Source: Rhodocyclales bacterium
GTDB lineage: Bacteria > Pseudomonadota > Gammaproteobacteria > Burkholderiales > Rhodocyclaceae
NCBI GenBank assembly: GCA_016235025.1
Contig: JACRMV010000004.1
Location: 186,001-250,000 of the forward strand
Direction of reading: 5' to 3'
DNA length: 64,000 nucleotides
This document shows, in pieces, positions 17,616 to 30,050 of this stretch. A model generated the notes under the pieces. That model ran no database searches. It had not been told where the DNA came from and saw only the letters and a program-made list of their open reading frames with translations. Within the stretch, counting starts at the first letter, position 1; every line of letters begins with the position of its first letter. The translations under genes were made by a program, and so were the position numbers.

Positions 17616-17960
17616 ATGATTGTTACCTTCAAATCTGCCGCCGCCGGCGATGTGATCATGTTCGGCGATGTGGCGCAACGCATGATGGAACTCATGGGCA
17701 AGGACGTCACCGACCAGGGCATCGTCACCGTTGAGCAGTTGCCCGAGGCGATTGCGCGGCTGCGTGCGGCGGTTGCCGAAGACAAGGCGCGGATGGCGGC
17801 GCTGGCCGAGGCCGAGCGGCCACAGAGCGAGCCGGCGCAAAATGGCGGCAACGGAGAAAACACGCGCCCCTTCGTCAGCCTCGCCCAGCGCGCCGCGCCA
17901 CTGCTGTATCTGCTCGAATGGGCGCTGAAGAAGCGGAAGCCGGTGCTGTGGGGCGTGTAG
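17616..17960 (+). CDS. DUF1840 protein
   Basis: 114 residues, beginning M-I-V-T-F-K-S-A-A-A-G-D-V-I-M-F, characteristic of DUF1840, and ending with the conserved R-A-A-P-L-L-x-L-L-x-x-A segment. Function unknown. The middle of the protein has the extra segment Q-N-G-G-N-G-E-N, whose DNA resembles part of the REP element found in polA (shared GGCAACGG-GAAAA). It is the last gene of the forward run before metH. Confidence 0.85.
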   Translation: MIVTFKSAAAGDVIMFGDVAQRMMELMGKDVTDQGIVTVEQLPEAIARLRAAVAEDKARMAALAEAERPQSEPAQNGGNGENTRPFVSLAQRAAPLLYLLEWALKKRKPVLWGV

Positions 17961-17978
17961 CGCAGCGTAAACCCGGCG

Positions 17979-21698
<3,720 letters not shown>

Positions 21699-21745
21699 GT
21701 GCTTCTCCAATTCATGACCGGGGCGGGGAGCGATGTTGAAGTGCG

Positions 21746-21752
21746 GCTCACC
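21746..21752 (-). promoter_or_regulatory. Candidate expression-platform segment of the metH leader
   Basis: The minus-strand GGTGAGC here is complementary to GCTCACC at the 3' end of the SAH aptamer. The two could pair when ligand is absent, giving a switch between aptamer and leader structures. This is inference from complementarity. Confidence 0.45.
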
Positions 21753-21781
21753 CGTGGCCCCGGCAGAATGTTGCAAGGGGT

Positions 21782-21855
21782 GGTGAGCGCCGTTGAAAAC
21801 AGGTCCCGAGCCTGGGGTTTGGACCAAACAGCCCGACCTTGCAGCGCTCCTCGGA
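21782..21855 (-). promoter_or_regulatory. S-adenosylhomocysteine (SAH) riboswitch
   Basis: On the minus strand the leader carries the conserved SAH aptamer elements in order: CCGAGGAGCGCTGCAA, then CCAGGCTCGG, then AACGGCGCTCACC. GAGCGC pairs with GCGCTC to form the main helix, and the CCGAG and CTCGG segments can pair. SAH riboswitches are established regulators of SAH-recycling genes (ahcY, metH) and turn expression on when SAH accumulates. It ends about 83 bases before the metH start, which agrees with control of metH. Confidence 0.93.
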
Positions 21856-21867
21856 AGCAGGGGCACG

Positions 21868-21873
21868 ATTATA
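21868..21873 (-). promoter_or_regulatory. Promoter -10 element for metH leader
   Basis: Exact TATAAT on the minus strand, 13 bases upstream of the riboswitch 5' end, so transcription would start almost at the aptamer. No convincing -35 is visible 17 bases upstream, where the sequence is C/G-rich. Confidence 0.6.
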
Positions 21874-21895
21874 TACCGGCGGGGGCCCGGGCCGC

Positions 21896-23074
21896 TTACA
21901 CCCCGCGTTGCGACAAGACGAAGGCCGTTCCGCCTGTCATCATCATCAGCGCCATGCCGCTGGCCAGCTCCAGCGTGCTGGCCCACAAGAGGGGCACGAG
22001 CAGGGCGCTGGAGAGCACGGCGATGCTGGTGTGCACCACGCCCAGTCCGCTCGACGCCAGCCCGCGCCGTGTCGGGAACAGGTCGAGGGCCAGCAGTTGC
22101 AGGTTGGGCATCGCCAGCGCCATGCCGCAGGCGAACAGCGGCAGCGGCAGGATTGACCAGGGCAGGCCGGGCGGCAGCGTCAGGTTGAGGCCGAGATTGA
22201 GCAGCGCCGCCGCGCTCATCAGAAGGTAGGCGAGACGCACGGTTTGCGGCGAGGACAGGCGGCCGGCGAGGCGACCGGAGAGCGACGAACCGAGCATCAT
22301 CCCCGCGACTTGCGGCACGAACATCCAGCCAAAGGACTGGGCGGAGAGCCCCAGGTGCCGGATCAGGAACACCGGCGAGGCCAGGATGTAAATGAAAAGG
22401 GCGTTGAAGTTGCAGGCATTGGCCAGCGCCAGCAGCAGGAAACGGCGGTGACGGAAAAGCCGGGCATAGGCGCCCGCCAGCGGCACCGGATGCAGCGATT
22501 GCCGCTGCTCCACCGGCAGCGTTTCCGGCAGCCAGAGCGCACATGCCGCCAACAGCAGGGCGGCGAGCAGCGCCAGGAAAATGAACGTCGCCGGCCAGTC
22601 GAAGAAATGCAGCAGCCAGCCGCCAATCACCGGGGCAATGGCCGGGGCGATGGCGAACAGCACGGCGATTTTTGCCATCAGGCGCTGCGCGTCGGGGCCG
22701 TCGAGCAGGTCGCGCACCATGGCGCGGCCGACGACGATGCCGATGCCGGAAGAGCAGCCCTGCAGGGCGCGCCCCAGCCACAGCATCTCGATGCGGGTGG
22801 CGCTGGCGCAGACCAGCGAGGCGCTGGCGAACAAGCCGAGACCGAACAATATGATGCGGCGGCGGCCGAGCGCGTCGGAGATCGCGCCATGCCAAAGCAT
22901 CATGAAGGCGAACGGCAGCAGATAGGCGGTCAGCGACTGCTGGATTTCGATGTCGCTGGCGTGCAGCGACTGCGCCATCGCCGGAAAGGCGGGCAGATAG
23001 GTGTCGATCGAAAACGGGCCGAGAGCGGCAAGTGCGGCGAGCAGGAAGGCCAGCCGTCGCGGGGGAGGATTCAT
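21896..23074 (-). CDS. Bcr/CflA-type MFS drug exporter
   Basis: 392 residues with about 12 membrane segments. The N-terminus has [14 protein letters not shown], the hallmark of the Bcr/CflA (drug:H+ antiporter-1) family, with [11 protein letters not shown] in loop 2-3 and G-R-A-L-Q-G-C in segment 4. I chose the ATG at 23074 (M-N-P-P-P-R-R) next to the first membrane segment; an ATG at 23110 is possible. Substrate unknown. It lies upstream of metH on the same strand but the metH leader has its own promoter. Confidence 0.88.
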   Translation of the reverse strand: MNPPPRRLAFLLAALAALGPFSIDTYLPAFPAMAQSLHASDIEIQQSLTAYLLPFAFMMLWHGAISDALGRRRIILFGLGLFASASLVCASATRIEMLWLGRALQGCSSGIGIVVGRAMVRDLLDGPDAQRLMAKIAVLFAIAPAIAPVIGGWLLHFFDWPATFIFLALLAALLLAACALWLPETLPVEQRQSLHPVPLAGAYARLFRHRRFLLLALANACNFNALFIYILASPVFLIRHLGLSAQSFGWMFVPQVAGMMLGSSLSGRLAGRLSSPQTVRLAYLLMSAAALLNLGLNLTLPPGLPWSILPLPLFACGMALAMPNLQLLALDLFPTRRGLASSGLGVVHTSIAVLSSALLVPLLWASTLELASGMALMMMTGGTAFVLSQRGV

Positions 23075-23192
23075 CGGCGCAACTATATAACGTAACGGCG
23101 GCATATCCATGACGCAAGCACGCCGGAAGCGCGGCTTCCCGCACCGGCATTCCAAAGGCTTTGTGTGTCCGGATACGGGGGTATCGGCTACC

Positions 23193-23759
23193 ATGTCGGC
23201 AATGCGCCTGCCCCGATTCCTCAAACCCCTTTCTTTGCTCACTCGCCGGAGACACTGGATGCTCGAAACCGTCCTCATCATTGCCGCCGTGGTCGTTGTC
23301 CAGCTTTGGCAGACGCGTGGCCTGCCTGCCGGCGCCGCGCCGCCGCTGGCGGGAATGCGCAGCGATGGCGTGGCGACGAGTCTGGTCGAGTTTCAAAAAC
23401 TCGGCGTTGGTGGTACGGCGAACAAGCCGGTTCTCGTGGTGTTCTGGGCCACCTGGTGCGGCGTGTGCAAGGCGGAGGAGCACAACATCGTCGCGGTGGC
23501 GAAGGACTGGCCGGTGTTTTCGGTGGCGATGCAATCGGGCGATGCGGTGGCGGTGACGAAGCATTTGCAGGAACGCGGCGTGCCGTATCCGGCGCTGATC
23601 GATAACGAAGGCGTGAATGCGGCGGCCTGGCGCATCGTTGGCGTACCGACGCATTTCATTGTCGATGCCCATGGCAATGTGCGCTTTCGCGTCGTCGGTT
23701 ACGCTACGGAATGGGGCCTGCGCGCGCGGCTGTGGTGGGCACAGAGGTTTGCCGCATGA
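23193..23759 (+). CDS. Thioredoxin-like (TlpA/DsbE-type) membrane-anchored protein
   Basis: 188 residues from the ATG at 23193 (23202 and the earlier 23109 are alternatives). One N-terminal membrane anchor (residues ~25-45) precedes a periplasmic thioredoxin fold with the active site W-C-G-V-C (Cys89 and Cys92) and the cis-proline G-V-P-T-H-F. Probably a periplasmic disulfide reductase; partner unknown. A dispersed-repeat copy in frame encodes K-L-G-V-G-G-T-A just before the first strand of the fold. The stop overlaps the start of the enoyl-CoA hydratase gene (ATGA). Confidence 0.85.
   Translation: MSAMRLPRFLKPLSLLTRRRHWMLETVLIIAAVVVVQLWQTRGLPAGAAPPLAGMRSDGVATSLVEFQKLGVGGTANKPVLVVFWATWCGVCKAEEHNIVAVAKDWPVFSVAMQSGDAVAVTKHLQERGVPYPALIDNEGVNAAAWRIVGVPTHFIVDAHGNVRFRVVGYATEWGLRARLWWAQRFAA
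23396..23420 (+). repeat. Dispersed repeat, in-frame copy in thioredoxin-like gene
   Basis: AAAACTCGGCGTTG, GTGGT, ACGGCG: two core changes and a complete second block. It encodes K-L-G-V-G-G-T-A. Confidence 0.65.
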
Positions 23760-24619
23760 GCACAGTTCCGGATTCCCGCCTCCGCTCCGAGTCGTCTCCC
23801 ACGGCGGCCCGAAAACCCTTGGAGCGGCCCGGCGAGTTTCTTGCAGGCGGAGAGATCCTGTGCCGCCGTGAGGGTCCGATTGCAACTGTCACGCTGTCCA
23901 ATCCGGGCAAGCTGAATGCGATCGATGCCGCGATGTGGCGGCGTTTGCGCGAGACAATGGCAGAACTGGCGACGATGGACGATTTGCGCTGCGTGATTCT
24001 TGCCGGAGCGGGGGGCGCCTTCGCCGCCGGCGGCGATCTGGAAGAATTCCGCACCGCCCGCGCCAATGTTGATTTGGCGCTGGCGTACCACGAGGCGGTC
24101 GGCGCGGCGCTCGCCACCGTGGCCGATTGTCCGCTGCCGACTGTCGCCGCGATTGCCGGCCCCTGTGTTGGGGGCGGGCTGGAAATCGCCTGCGCCTGCG
24201 ATCTGCGCATCGCCGGCACGGGGGCGAGATTCGGTGCACCGATCATGAAGCTCGGCTTTCCGATGTATCCCGGCGAATTGCAGGGCATCCTCGGCCTTGT
24301 CGGCCCGGCGGTGGTGAAAGAAATCCTGCTCGAAGGACGGCTGCTGACGGCGCCCGAGGCCTATGCCAAGGGCGTGGTAACGCGCGTGGTCGCCGATGCC
24401 GAGGTGATGGCGGAAGCGCAGGCCACGGCGCAACGCATTGCGCAGGGTGCGCCGCTGGTCGCCCGCGCCCACAAGCAGTGGATCAAGCGCTTGCTGGAAG
24501 GACGCCCGCTCAGCGACGCAGAAAAACGCGCGGCCTTCGATTTTCTCGACAGCGCGGATTACCGGGAAGGGCTGGCGGCGTTTCTGGAAAAGCGGCCGCC
24601 GCAGTTTCATGGCCGGTAG
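23756..24619 (+). CDS. Enoyl-CoA hydratase/isomerase family protein
   Basis: 287 residues of the crotonase fold. The oxyanion-hole segments are [13 protein letters not shown] near residue 80 and [14 protein letters not shown] near residue 140. The second usual catalytic Glu position is not clear, so isomerase or another crotonase activity cannot be excluded. The N-terminal ~25 residues are a low-complexity Ser/Arg/Pro stretch that may be over-long. The ATG overlaps the stop of the thioredoxin-like gene. Confidence 0.88.
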   Translation: MSTVPDSRLRSESSPTAARKPLERPGEFLAGGEILCRREGPIATVTLSNPGKLNAIDAAMWRRLRETMAELATMDDLRCVILAGAGGAFAAGGDLEEFRTARANVDLALAYHEAVGAALATVADCPLPTVAAIAGPCVGGGLEIACACDLRIAGTGARFGAPIMKLGFPMYPGELQGILGLVGPAVVKEILLEGRLLTAPEAYAKGVVTRVVADAEVMAEAQATAQRIAQGAPLVARAHKQWIKRLLEGRPLSDAEKRAAFDFLDSADYREGLAAFLEKRPPQFHGR

Positions 24620-24646
24620 TTGACATGGATTTTCTTTCGATAAAAT
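24620..24646 (+). promoter_or_regulatory. Candidate promoter for ftsH
   Basis: TTGACA at 24620-24625 and TAAAAT at 24641-24646, 15 bases apart, a suboptimal spacing. It begins at the end of the enoyl-CoA hydratase gene and lies about 85 bases before the ftsH start. Confidence 0.4.
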
Positions 24647-24730
24647 TTTGACGTAACGGAGTCATAACGATTTTTTGGTGCGGTGGCAGGAAGTTCGAGG
24701 CGAACGTTACCTTGCAGGAGGCGAGCTGAC

Positions 24731-26548
24731 ATGGACAGGAAAACCCGATGGAACATCAGTTACTGGCTCATGGCCCTTGCGGTGTTGTTCCTGTGGCAGA
24801 GCTGGAATACGGCACGCCAGGTGGAGTCCGTGCCGTACAGCGAATTCGAGCAGGCGCTGGCGCAAAACCGGGTCGCCGAAGTGGTGATCGGCGACCAGAC
24901 GGTTACCGGCATCCTCAAGACGCCCGAGGCCAATGGCAAGACACTGCTGGTGGCGACGCGCGTCGAGCCCGATCTGGCGGGACGGCTGGAGAAATACGGC
25001 GTGCGCTACAGCCGGGTGATCGAGAGCACTTGGCTGCGCGACATCCTGTCGTGGATAGTGCCGACGCTTTTCTTCGTCGGCATCTGGTTTTTCGTTTTCC
25101 GCAAGTTCGCCGAGAAACAGGGCATGGGCGGTTTCATGAGCATCGGCCAGAGCCGAGCCAAGGTTTATGTTGAAAAGGAGACCGGGGTCAGGTTCGACGA
25201 CGTTGCCGGTGTCGATGAGGCCAAGGAAGAGCTGCGCGAGGTCATCGAGTTCCTCAAGAACCCGAAGGAGTATGGCCGCCTCGGCGCACGGGTGCCGAAA
25301 GGGGTGTTGCTGGTCGGGCCTCCGGGCACCGGCAAGACGCTGCTTGCGCGTGCGGTGGCGGGCGAGGCGGAGGTGCCGTTCTTCTCGATTTCCGGCTCCG
25401 AATTTGTCGAGATGTTCGTCGGCGTCGGCGCTGCGCGGGTGCGCGATTTGTTCGAGCAGGCGCGACAGAGGGCGCCGGCGATTATTTTCATCGACGAGCT
25501 CGATGCCCTGGGCCGCGCCCGTGGTGCGTTTCCCGGGATTGGCGGGCATGACGAGAAAGAGCAGACCCTGAACCAGCTGCTGGTCGAAATGGACGGTTTC
25601 GACAGCGGCTCCGGCCTGGTCATTCTCTCCGCCACGAACCGGCCGGAGATTCTCGATCCGGCGTTGTTGCGCGCCGGCCGGTTCGATCGCCAGGTGCTGG
25701 TCGATCGGCCGGACAAAAAGGGGCGGGTGGATGTGCTGAAAGTCCACGTCAGGAAAATCCGGCTCGCTCCCGCTGTCGAGCTTGAGCAGGTGGCGGCGCT
25801 GACCACGGGTTTTTCCGGCGCTGACCTCGCCAACCTGGTCAACGAGGCGGCGCTGATGGCGACGCGGCGGCACGCCGAGGATGTGACACTGGAGGATTTC
25901 ACCCGCGCCATCGAACGCATCGTTGCCGGGCTGGAGAAGAAGAACCGCCTGCTCAGTCCGCAGGAACGGGAACGCGTGGCTTATCACGAGATGGGGCACG
26001 CCCTCACTGCGCTCGCCCTGCCGGGCGCCGACCCGGTGCATAAGGTGTCGATCATCCCGCGCGGCATTGGTGCCCTGGGCTATACGATCCAGCGCCCGAC
26101 GGAGGATCGCTTCCTGCTGACGCGCGCCGAACTGGAAGTGCGGATCGCCGTGCTGCTGGGCGGACGTGCGGCGGAAAAGCTGATCTTTGGCGATCTCTCC
26201 ACCGGCGCGGCAGACGATCTGGCCAAGGCCACCGACATCGCTCGCGACATGATTACCCGCTACGGGATGGACGAGGCGCTGGGCTATGTCGCGTGGGAGG
26301 CGCAACCGCCGCGCTTTCTCGATCTGCCAGGCATGCCGCAGCAGGGCGGCGGCCGGATGAGCGAGGCGACCGCACGGCAGATCGACGCGGCGATTCGCCA
26401 CCTGATTGGCGATGTATTTTCCCGCACGCTGCAATTGCTCGAGAAAAATCGCGGCGTGCTGGAGCATGCGGCACAGGAACTCCTGGTGCACGAAACCTTG
26501 GACGAGGCAGCGATCGGTCAGCTCGCCAAGGGACTGGTGCATGGCTGA
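24731..26548 (+). CDS. ATP-dependent zinc metalloprotease FtsH (short paralogue type)
   Basis: 605 residues: two N-terminal membrane segments (residues ~10-25 and ~100-120) enclosing a small periplasmic domain, an AAA+ module with Walker A GPPGTGKT and Walker [12 protein letters not shown], the pore loop F-V-E-M-F-V-G-V-G, and the Zn-protease motif HEMGH. The ATG at 24731 has AGGAGG upstream. It stands alone, not next to rrmJ/folP/glmM as the housekeeping ftsH usually is, so it may be a second FtsH. A repeat copy follows directly after the stop. Confidence 0.93.
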   Translation: MDRKTRWNISYWLMALAVLFLWQSWNTARQVESVPYSEFEQALAQNRVAEVVIGDQTVTGILKTPEANGKTLLVATRVEPDLAGRLEKYGVRYSRVIESTWLRDILSWIVPTLFFVGIWFFVFRKFAEKQGMGGFMSIGQSRAKVYVEKETGVRFDDVAGVDEAKEELREVIEFLKNPKEYGRLGARVPKGVLLVGPPGTGKTLLARAVAGEAEVPFFSISGSEFVEMFVGVGAARVRDLFEQARQRAPAIIFIDELDALGRARGAFPGIGGHDEKEQTLNQLLVEMDGFDSGSGLVILSATNRPEILDPALLRAGRFDRQVLVDRPDKKGRVDVLKVHVRKIRLAPAVELEQVAALTTGFSGADLANLVNEAALMATRRHAEDVTLEDFTRAIERIVAGLEKKNRLLSPQERERVAYHEMGHALTALALPGADPVHKVSIIPRGIGALGYTIQRPTEDRFLLTRAELEVRIAVLLGGRAAEKLIFGDLSTGAADDLAKATDIARDMITRYGMDEALGYVAWEAQPPRFLDLPGMPQQGGGRMSEATARQIDAAIRHLIGDVFSRTLQLLEKNRGVLEHAAQELLVHETLDEAAIGQLAKGLVHG

Positions 26549-26550
26549 AA

Positions 26551-26576
26551 CGCGCCACCGGCGCCAACTTTTTGCG
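26551..26576 (-). repeat. Degenerate dispersed repeat after ftsH
   Basis: The minus strand reads AAAAAGTTGGCGCCGG then GGCGCG. It has one change in the AAAAGTCGGCGC core and a weak second block. It lies in the 33-base spacer between the convergent ftsH and TauE genes. Confidence 0.55.
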
Positions 26577-26581
26577 CGAGG

Positions 26582-27376
26582 CTACAGCAGGCTGGAGAGC
26601 ATCTTGGCCAGCAGCAGCAGGATCACGGCGGCGAAAATCTTCTTCAGGGTGGCGACCGGCAGGCGATGCGCCAGCCTTGCCCCCAGCGGGGCGGCGAGCA
26701 CGCTGGCGCTGGCGGCACCGATCAGCGCCGGCAAATGGATGAAGCCGAAGCTGCCGGCCGGCAGGCCGCCCGCGCCATGCGCGGCGATGATGTAGCCGAC
26801 GCTGCCGGCCAGCGCGATCGGCAGGCCGGTGGCGGCCGAGGTGCCGATGGCCTGATGCATCCTGACGTTGCAGGCAACAAGAAACGGCACCACCAGCGAA
26901 CCGCCGCCGATCGACACCAGCGCGGAAAGGCTGCCGATGCCGGCGCCGACGCCGAACAGGCCGAGCGGGCCGGGCAATTCACGCGAGGGCTTGGGCTTGC
27001 GGTCGAGCAGCAACTGCGCCGCGACATAGGTCATGAACAGGGTGAAGAGGATGGCCAGCGGCTGGGTCGGCAGCCGGGCGGCGAGTTGCGGGCCGAGCAG
27101 GGCGCCGATCACCATCCCTGCACCCAGGCGCTTGACCACGGGCCAGAGCACGGCATCGCGGGCATGGTGTGCGCGCAGGCTGGAAAGCGAAGTGAAGATG
27201 ATGGTGGCCATCGAGGTGCCGAGTGCAAGATGCATCAGGTGCGCGGCGGGAAAGCCCTGCGCGGCGAACAGCAGGGCCAGTACCGGCACCAGAATGACGC
27301 CGCCGCCCACCCCGAGCAATCCGGCAAACAGGCCGGCGGTGGCGCCGAGGCCGAGATAGGCGAGCAGCCAGATCAT
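26582..27376 (-). CDS. TauE/SafE family membrane transporter (sulfite exporter type)
   Basis: 264 residues with about eight membrane segments and the two TauE/SafE half-motifs G-L-L-G-V-G-G-G-V-I-L-V-P (near residue 19) and S-I-G-G-G-S-L-V-V-P-F (near residue 155). Members export sulfite, sulfoacetate or related anions; the substrate here is not decidable. The start overlaps the stop of the EVE gene by 4 bases, so it ends a three-gene reverse operon. Confidence 0.88.
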   Translation of the reverse strand: MIWLLAYLGLGATAGLFAGLLGVGGGVILVPVLALLFAAQGFPAAHLMHLALGTSMATIIFTSLSSLRAHHARDAVLWPVVKRLGAGMVIGALLGPQLAARLPTQPLAILFTLFMTYVAAQLLLDRKPKPSRELPGPLGLFGVGAGIGSLSALVSIGGGSLVVPFLVACNVRMHQAIGTSAATGLPIALAGSVGYIIAAHGAGGLPAGSFGFIHLPALIGAASASVLAAPLGARLAHRLPVATLKKIFAAVILLLLAKMLSSLL

Positions 27377-27849
27377 GCAGGCGGTTTCCCATCGATCAGT
27401 TTCTCAACGATGAATTTCCACTCGGCCGGATCGACCGGCGTGATCGAGAGCCGGCTGCCGCGCTCCAGCACCCGCATGCGGGCGAGCTCGGGGTGCGCGC
27501 GCAGCTCGCTGAGGCCGACCAGCCGGGTTTTCCTGACGATGCGGACATCGACGTTCACCCAGCGCGGATTTTCCGGCGTCGATTTGGGATCGTAATAGGG
27601 GCTGGCCGGATCGAACTGGGTGCGGTCGGGATAGGCGCGGCGTGCAACTTCGGCGATGCCGGCGATGCCGGGCTGGGGACAGGACGAGTGGTAGAAGAAC
27701 ACGCCGTCGCCGACACTCATCTGGTCGCGCATGAAGTTGCGCGCCTGATAGTTGCGCACGCCCCACCAGTCGATGCTTTGCTGCGGCATGGCGAGGACGT
27801 GGTCGATGCCGACCACGGAGGGTTCGGATTTCATCAGCCAGTAGCGCAT
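27373..27849 (-). CDS. EVE domain protein
   Basis: 158 residues beginning M-R-Y-W-L-M-K-S-E-P, with D-W-W-G-V-R-N-Y-Q-A-R-N-F-M-R near residue 28 and the V-F-F-Y-H-S-S-C segment: a full-length EVE domain (PUA-like fold). EVE proteins are thought to bind modified bases in DNA or RNA. The start at 27849 lies 2 bases after the stop of the EAL-HDOD gene and its stop overlaps the TauE start. Confidence 0.92.
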   Translation of the reverse strand: MRYWLMKSEPSVVGIDHVLAMPQQSIDWWGVRNYQARNFMRDQMSVGDGVFFYHSSCPQPGIAGIAEVARRAYPDRTQFDPASPYYDPKSTPENPRWVNVDVRIVRKTRLVGLSELRAHPELARMRVLERGSRLSITPVDPAEWKFIVEKLIDGKPPA

Positions 27850-27851
27850 GG

Positions 27852-29117
27852 TCAGTTCTCCGTGTCGAGTTGCTGTACCCAGACCAGCGCCTCGGTCAGC
27901 AGTTGGTTGAGCACTCCGGCATCGATGGCCGGCGTGTACCCCGCAAGCAGCCACCCGACCGCCTGAAAATCGCCGTCGTCATAGCGCTCGAGCAGCCGCA
28001 GCAGTTTGCCAATGGCATTTGTCTGTTGCGTGAGCGCCAGGCTGATGTCATCGGCCAGCGCCAGTTGCTTGATGACTTCTTCCAGTGGCAGACCCAGCGC
28101 GGCCGGCAGCAGCGAAACAAGGCCGGTAAGGAAGGCTTCGTCGGCGAGCTGTGGTGCGGCGGGATGCAGGCGGTGGGCGAGCAATTCCATCAGGCGGGCG
28201 CGCAGGGCTGCCAGTTGCAGGAGCGGGTTGCGCGCCGGATCAGCGGCCTGACCGTGGGAAAAGAGCAAAAGCTGCAACCAGCGCTGCAACGGCTTGCGGC
28301 CGATGACAGTGATGGCTTGCCGAATCGAGGTGACGCGGTTGCGCAGGCCCATACCCACTGAGTTGACCAGGCGCAGCAGATTGACTATCAGTGCCGGTTC
28401 GCTGCAAAACGCGGTTTCGAGCGCCGTCGTTCCGGCATCTGCCGTGAGCAGGTGCAGCAGGCGCAGGATGCCCTGGGTCGAGGCGTCGAGGGTGCGGCCC
28501 TGGATGACTTCGGGGCGGGCGAAGTAATAGCCCTGGAACAGATCAAATCCAAGCAGCAGGCAAAGCTCCCTCTGCGAGGGGGTCTCGACCCGGCTGGCGA
28601 TCAGGGAGTGGCGCGTGGCGATGAGCGCATGGACAATGGTTTGCAGCCGGTCATGCGCCACACTGCCGATATCGATCTTGAGCCAGGTCGCCAGATCAAA
28701 AATCGGCGCCAGCGCCTCGCCGGCATCGGTGATTCCGGCGACCGAGAAGGCATAGCCCTGGGCCTTCAGCTCCTGGCAGCGCGGCAACAGCTGGGCGTTG
28801 GAAAAAGCATTGATATCGACTTCCAGCACGACGCAGGATGCGGGCAGCAGGCCGACGAAGTCGCTGATCAGGAATTCCGCGCCGGCATTGATGAAACTGC
28901 GTGCCGGGCCGAGAACATCGGCCAGGCCGAGCTCGGTGAACATGGTGCAGACGACCTCGGCCGTTGCCCGTTCGGATGACGCTGCATTGTCGATCTGCGT
29001 GCGGTTCTCGGCGCTGGTGCGGAACAGCAGTTCGTAGCCGAACAGGGTCTGATCCCGGTCGAGAATGGGCTGCCGGCCAAGAAAGGTTTCACGCAGTTGG
29101 GCGGGGCCAGTGGTCAT
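27852..29117 (-). CDS. EAL-HDOD signalling protein (YuxH-like)
   Basis: 421 residues. The N-terminal ~200 residues are an EAL-type domain, starting G-R-Q-P-I-L-D-R-D-Q; the catalytic E-A-L signature is missing, so it is probably not an active c-di-GMP phosphodiesterase. The C-terminal half is an HDOD domain (N-L-L-R-L-V-N-S-V-G-M-G, then S-I-R-Q-A-I-T-V-I-G). EAL-HDOD proteins are thought to act as signalling adaptors. It is first in the reverse operon with EVE and TauE genes, and lies directly downstream of the 6S RNA terminator. Confidence 0.88.
   Translation of the reverse strand: MTTGPAQLRETFLGRQPILDRDQTLFGYELLFRTSAENRTQIDNAASSERATAEVVCTMFTELGLADVLGPARSFINAGAEFLISDFVGLLPASCVVLEVDINAFSNAQLLPRCQELKAQGYAFSVAGITDAGEALAPIFDLATWLKIDIGSVAHDRLQTIVHALIATRHSLIASRVETPSQRELCLLLGFDLFQGYYFARPEVIQGRTLDASTQGILRLLHLLTADAGTTALETAFCSEPALIVNLLRLVNSVGMGLRNRVTSIRQAITVIGRKPLQRWLQLLLFSHGQAADPARNPLLQLAALRARLMELLAHRLHPAAPQLADEAFLTGLVSLLPAALGLPLEEVIKQLALADDISLALTQQTNAIGKLLRLLERYDDGDFQAVGWLLAGYTPAIDAGVLNQLLTEALVWVQQLDTEN
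28688..28712 (+). repeat. Doubtful dispersed-repeat remnant in the EAL-HDOD gene
   Basis: AAAAATCGGCGCCAGC then CGCCGGC resembles the degenerate copies (compare gshB), but the second block is poor. It may be chance in coding sequence. Confidence 0.25.
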
Positions 29118-29139
29118 GCAGGCAGAAGTCCGTTACCGA

Positions 29140-29175
29140 TGACAAAAAGAGAGCGCGGAATTTTTCCGCGCTCTG
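29140..29175 (-). terminator. Rho-independent terminator of 6S RNA
   Basis: On the minus strand an 11-bp stem, AGAGCGCGGAA with TTCCGCGCTCT (29149-29174), is followed by CTTTTTG. It is placed right after the 6S RNA 3' end. Confidence 0.8.
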
Positions 29176-29179
29176 CTGT

Positions 29180-29372
29180 AAATCCCCCCGCTGGTGCCGT
29201 TTGGCCGGCATCCTGAACCGAAGTTCAGAGTGGCTGCCTCCCTGCCGTTTCAGGTTCACCGATTGGCACGAGGCCAGAGGCGATCACAACGACGACGTTA
29301 CGGTCAGCAGCCAATGCCATGCGTATTGGTTCAAGGAATATATGGCCTTGGCGCGCACCGCAGGGGAAAAAC
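29180..29372 (-). ncRNA. ssrS: 6S RNA
   Basis: No protein fits this 190-base stretch, which directly follows zapA on the same strand, the usual place of 6S RNA. The minus strand can close with CCCC-GGTGC near the 5' end pairing GCACC-GGGG near the 3' end, with an internal loop between. Near the 3' side of the expected central bubble is a perfect CTGAAC-TTCG-GTTCAG hairpin, comparable to the small hairpin in E. coli 6S RNA. Length is close to the usual ~184 nt and a terminator follows. 6S RNA binds sigma-70 RNA polymerase by mimicking an open promoter. The ends are approximate and no clear promoter was found. Confidence 0.75.
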
Positions 29373-29409
29373 CTGAAACTTGTGAAGCCGGATTTTCTGC
29401 CTTGACGCT

Positions 29410-29733
29410 CTAGAACAATTGTTCGTGATGCATTAACGCAAGATCGAGACTGGCTTCGATGGATTTGATTCTACGCTGAATCAAATCGCTTTCAAGTGAA
29501 GAAATTGACTCGGGCGATGCTGCTTTCAGCGCCAGTAATTCGTGGGCAATGTTCAGGGCAGTCATCACGGCCAGACGCTCGCCGCTACTGCGGGTTTTTG
29601 TGCCGATGGCCTTGAGCTTGTCATCAAGAAAGACGACGGCAGCGGTCAGCGCCGCTTGTTCTTCGTGCGCGCAAGCGACGCGATAGTCCTTGCCCAGCAG
29701 ATTGATGTCGATGGTATCCGTTGTATCGGTCAT
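29410..29733 (-). CDS. zapA: Cell division protein ZapA
   Basis: FtsZ-ring-stabilising protein. 107 residues starting M-T-D-T-T-D-T-I-D-I-N-L-L-G-K-D-Y-R-V, with the globular head segment first and a C-terminal coiled coil (R-I-K-S-I-E-A-S-L-D-L-A-L). The start overlaps the stop of the ZapB-like gene by 4 bases, and 6S RNA follows at once. Confidence 0.93.
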   Translation of the reverse strand: MTDTTDTIDINLLGKDYRVACAHEEQAALTAAVVFLDDKLKAIGTKTRSSGERLAVMTALNIAHELLALKAASPESISSLESDLIQRRIKSIEASLDLALMHHEQLF

Positions 29734-29933
29734 GGTGTCGGCAGCCGGTCGCGCAGGGCTTCGAGCCGCTCGCGGGTAAGGTCGATCGTGTGGTCGAGCG
29801 CGGCTTTTTCGCTTTCGAGCGCACCGACGCGCGCGCGCAAGGTTTCGTTCTCGGCACGCAGGCTGTTCATGATGGCAAGCAACTGATCAAGCTTGCGCTC
29901 GATGGCATCAAGGGAATCGGAGGAAATGTTCAT
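29730..29933 (-). CDS. Small coiled-coil protein (TIGR02449/ZapB-like)
   Basis: 67 residues, almost wholly a heptad-repeat coiled coil (L-D-Q-L-L-A-I-M-N-S-L-R-A-E-N-E-T-L-R-A). It is found upstream of and overlapping zapA in many proteobacteria, which suggests a divisome role like ZapB; that role is inferred. I set the start at the ATG at 29933, which has a good purine-rich SD (GGAGGA on the plus strand is part of its reverse complement context); the frame upstream is not conserved. Confidence 0.85.
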   Translation of the reverse strand: MNISSDSLDAIERKLDQLLAIMNSLRAENETLRARVGALESEKAALDHTIDLTRERLEALRDRLPTP

Positions 29934-30050
29934 CCGCCAAGTTTCGGCGAAAAGCGCCAGCCGGTCAAGCAATGGCGGGAGGAAATCCATTCGCCTCTGG
30001 CACAATGCGCGGATGTCCGCTGAAACCTTTTCCGCCGCCGCCCCGAGTGT

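Noticed and set aside
21699-23885. Very long reverse frame extending metH to ~1968 residues
   Set aside because: The extra part crosses the SAH riboswitch, its promoter and the MFS gene in another frame; composition and domains stop at the GTG at 21698.
25410-25440. GTCGGCGTCGGCGCTG-like sequence in ftsH
   Set aside because: Encodes the conserved pore-loop segment F-V-G-V-G-A-A-R; no A-run or second block is present.
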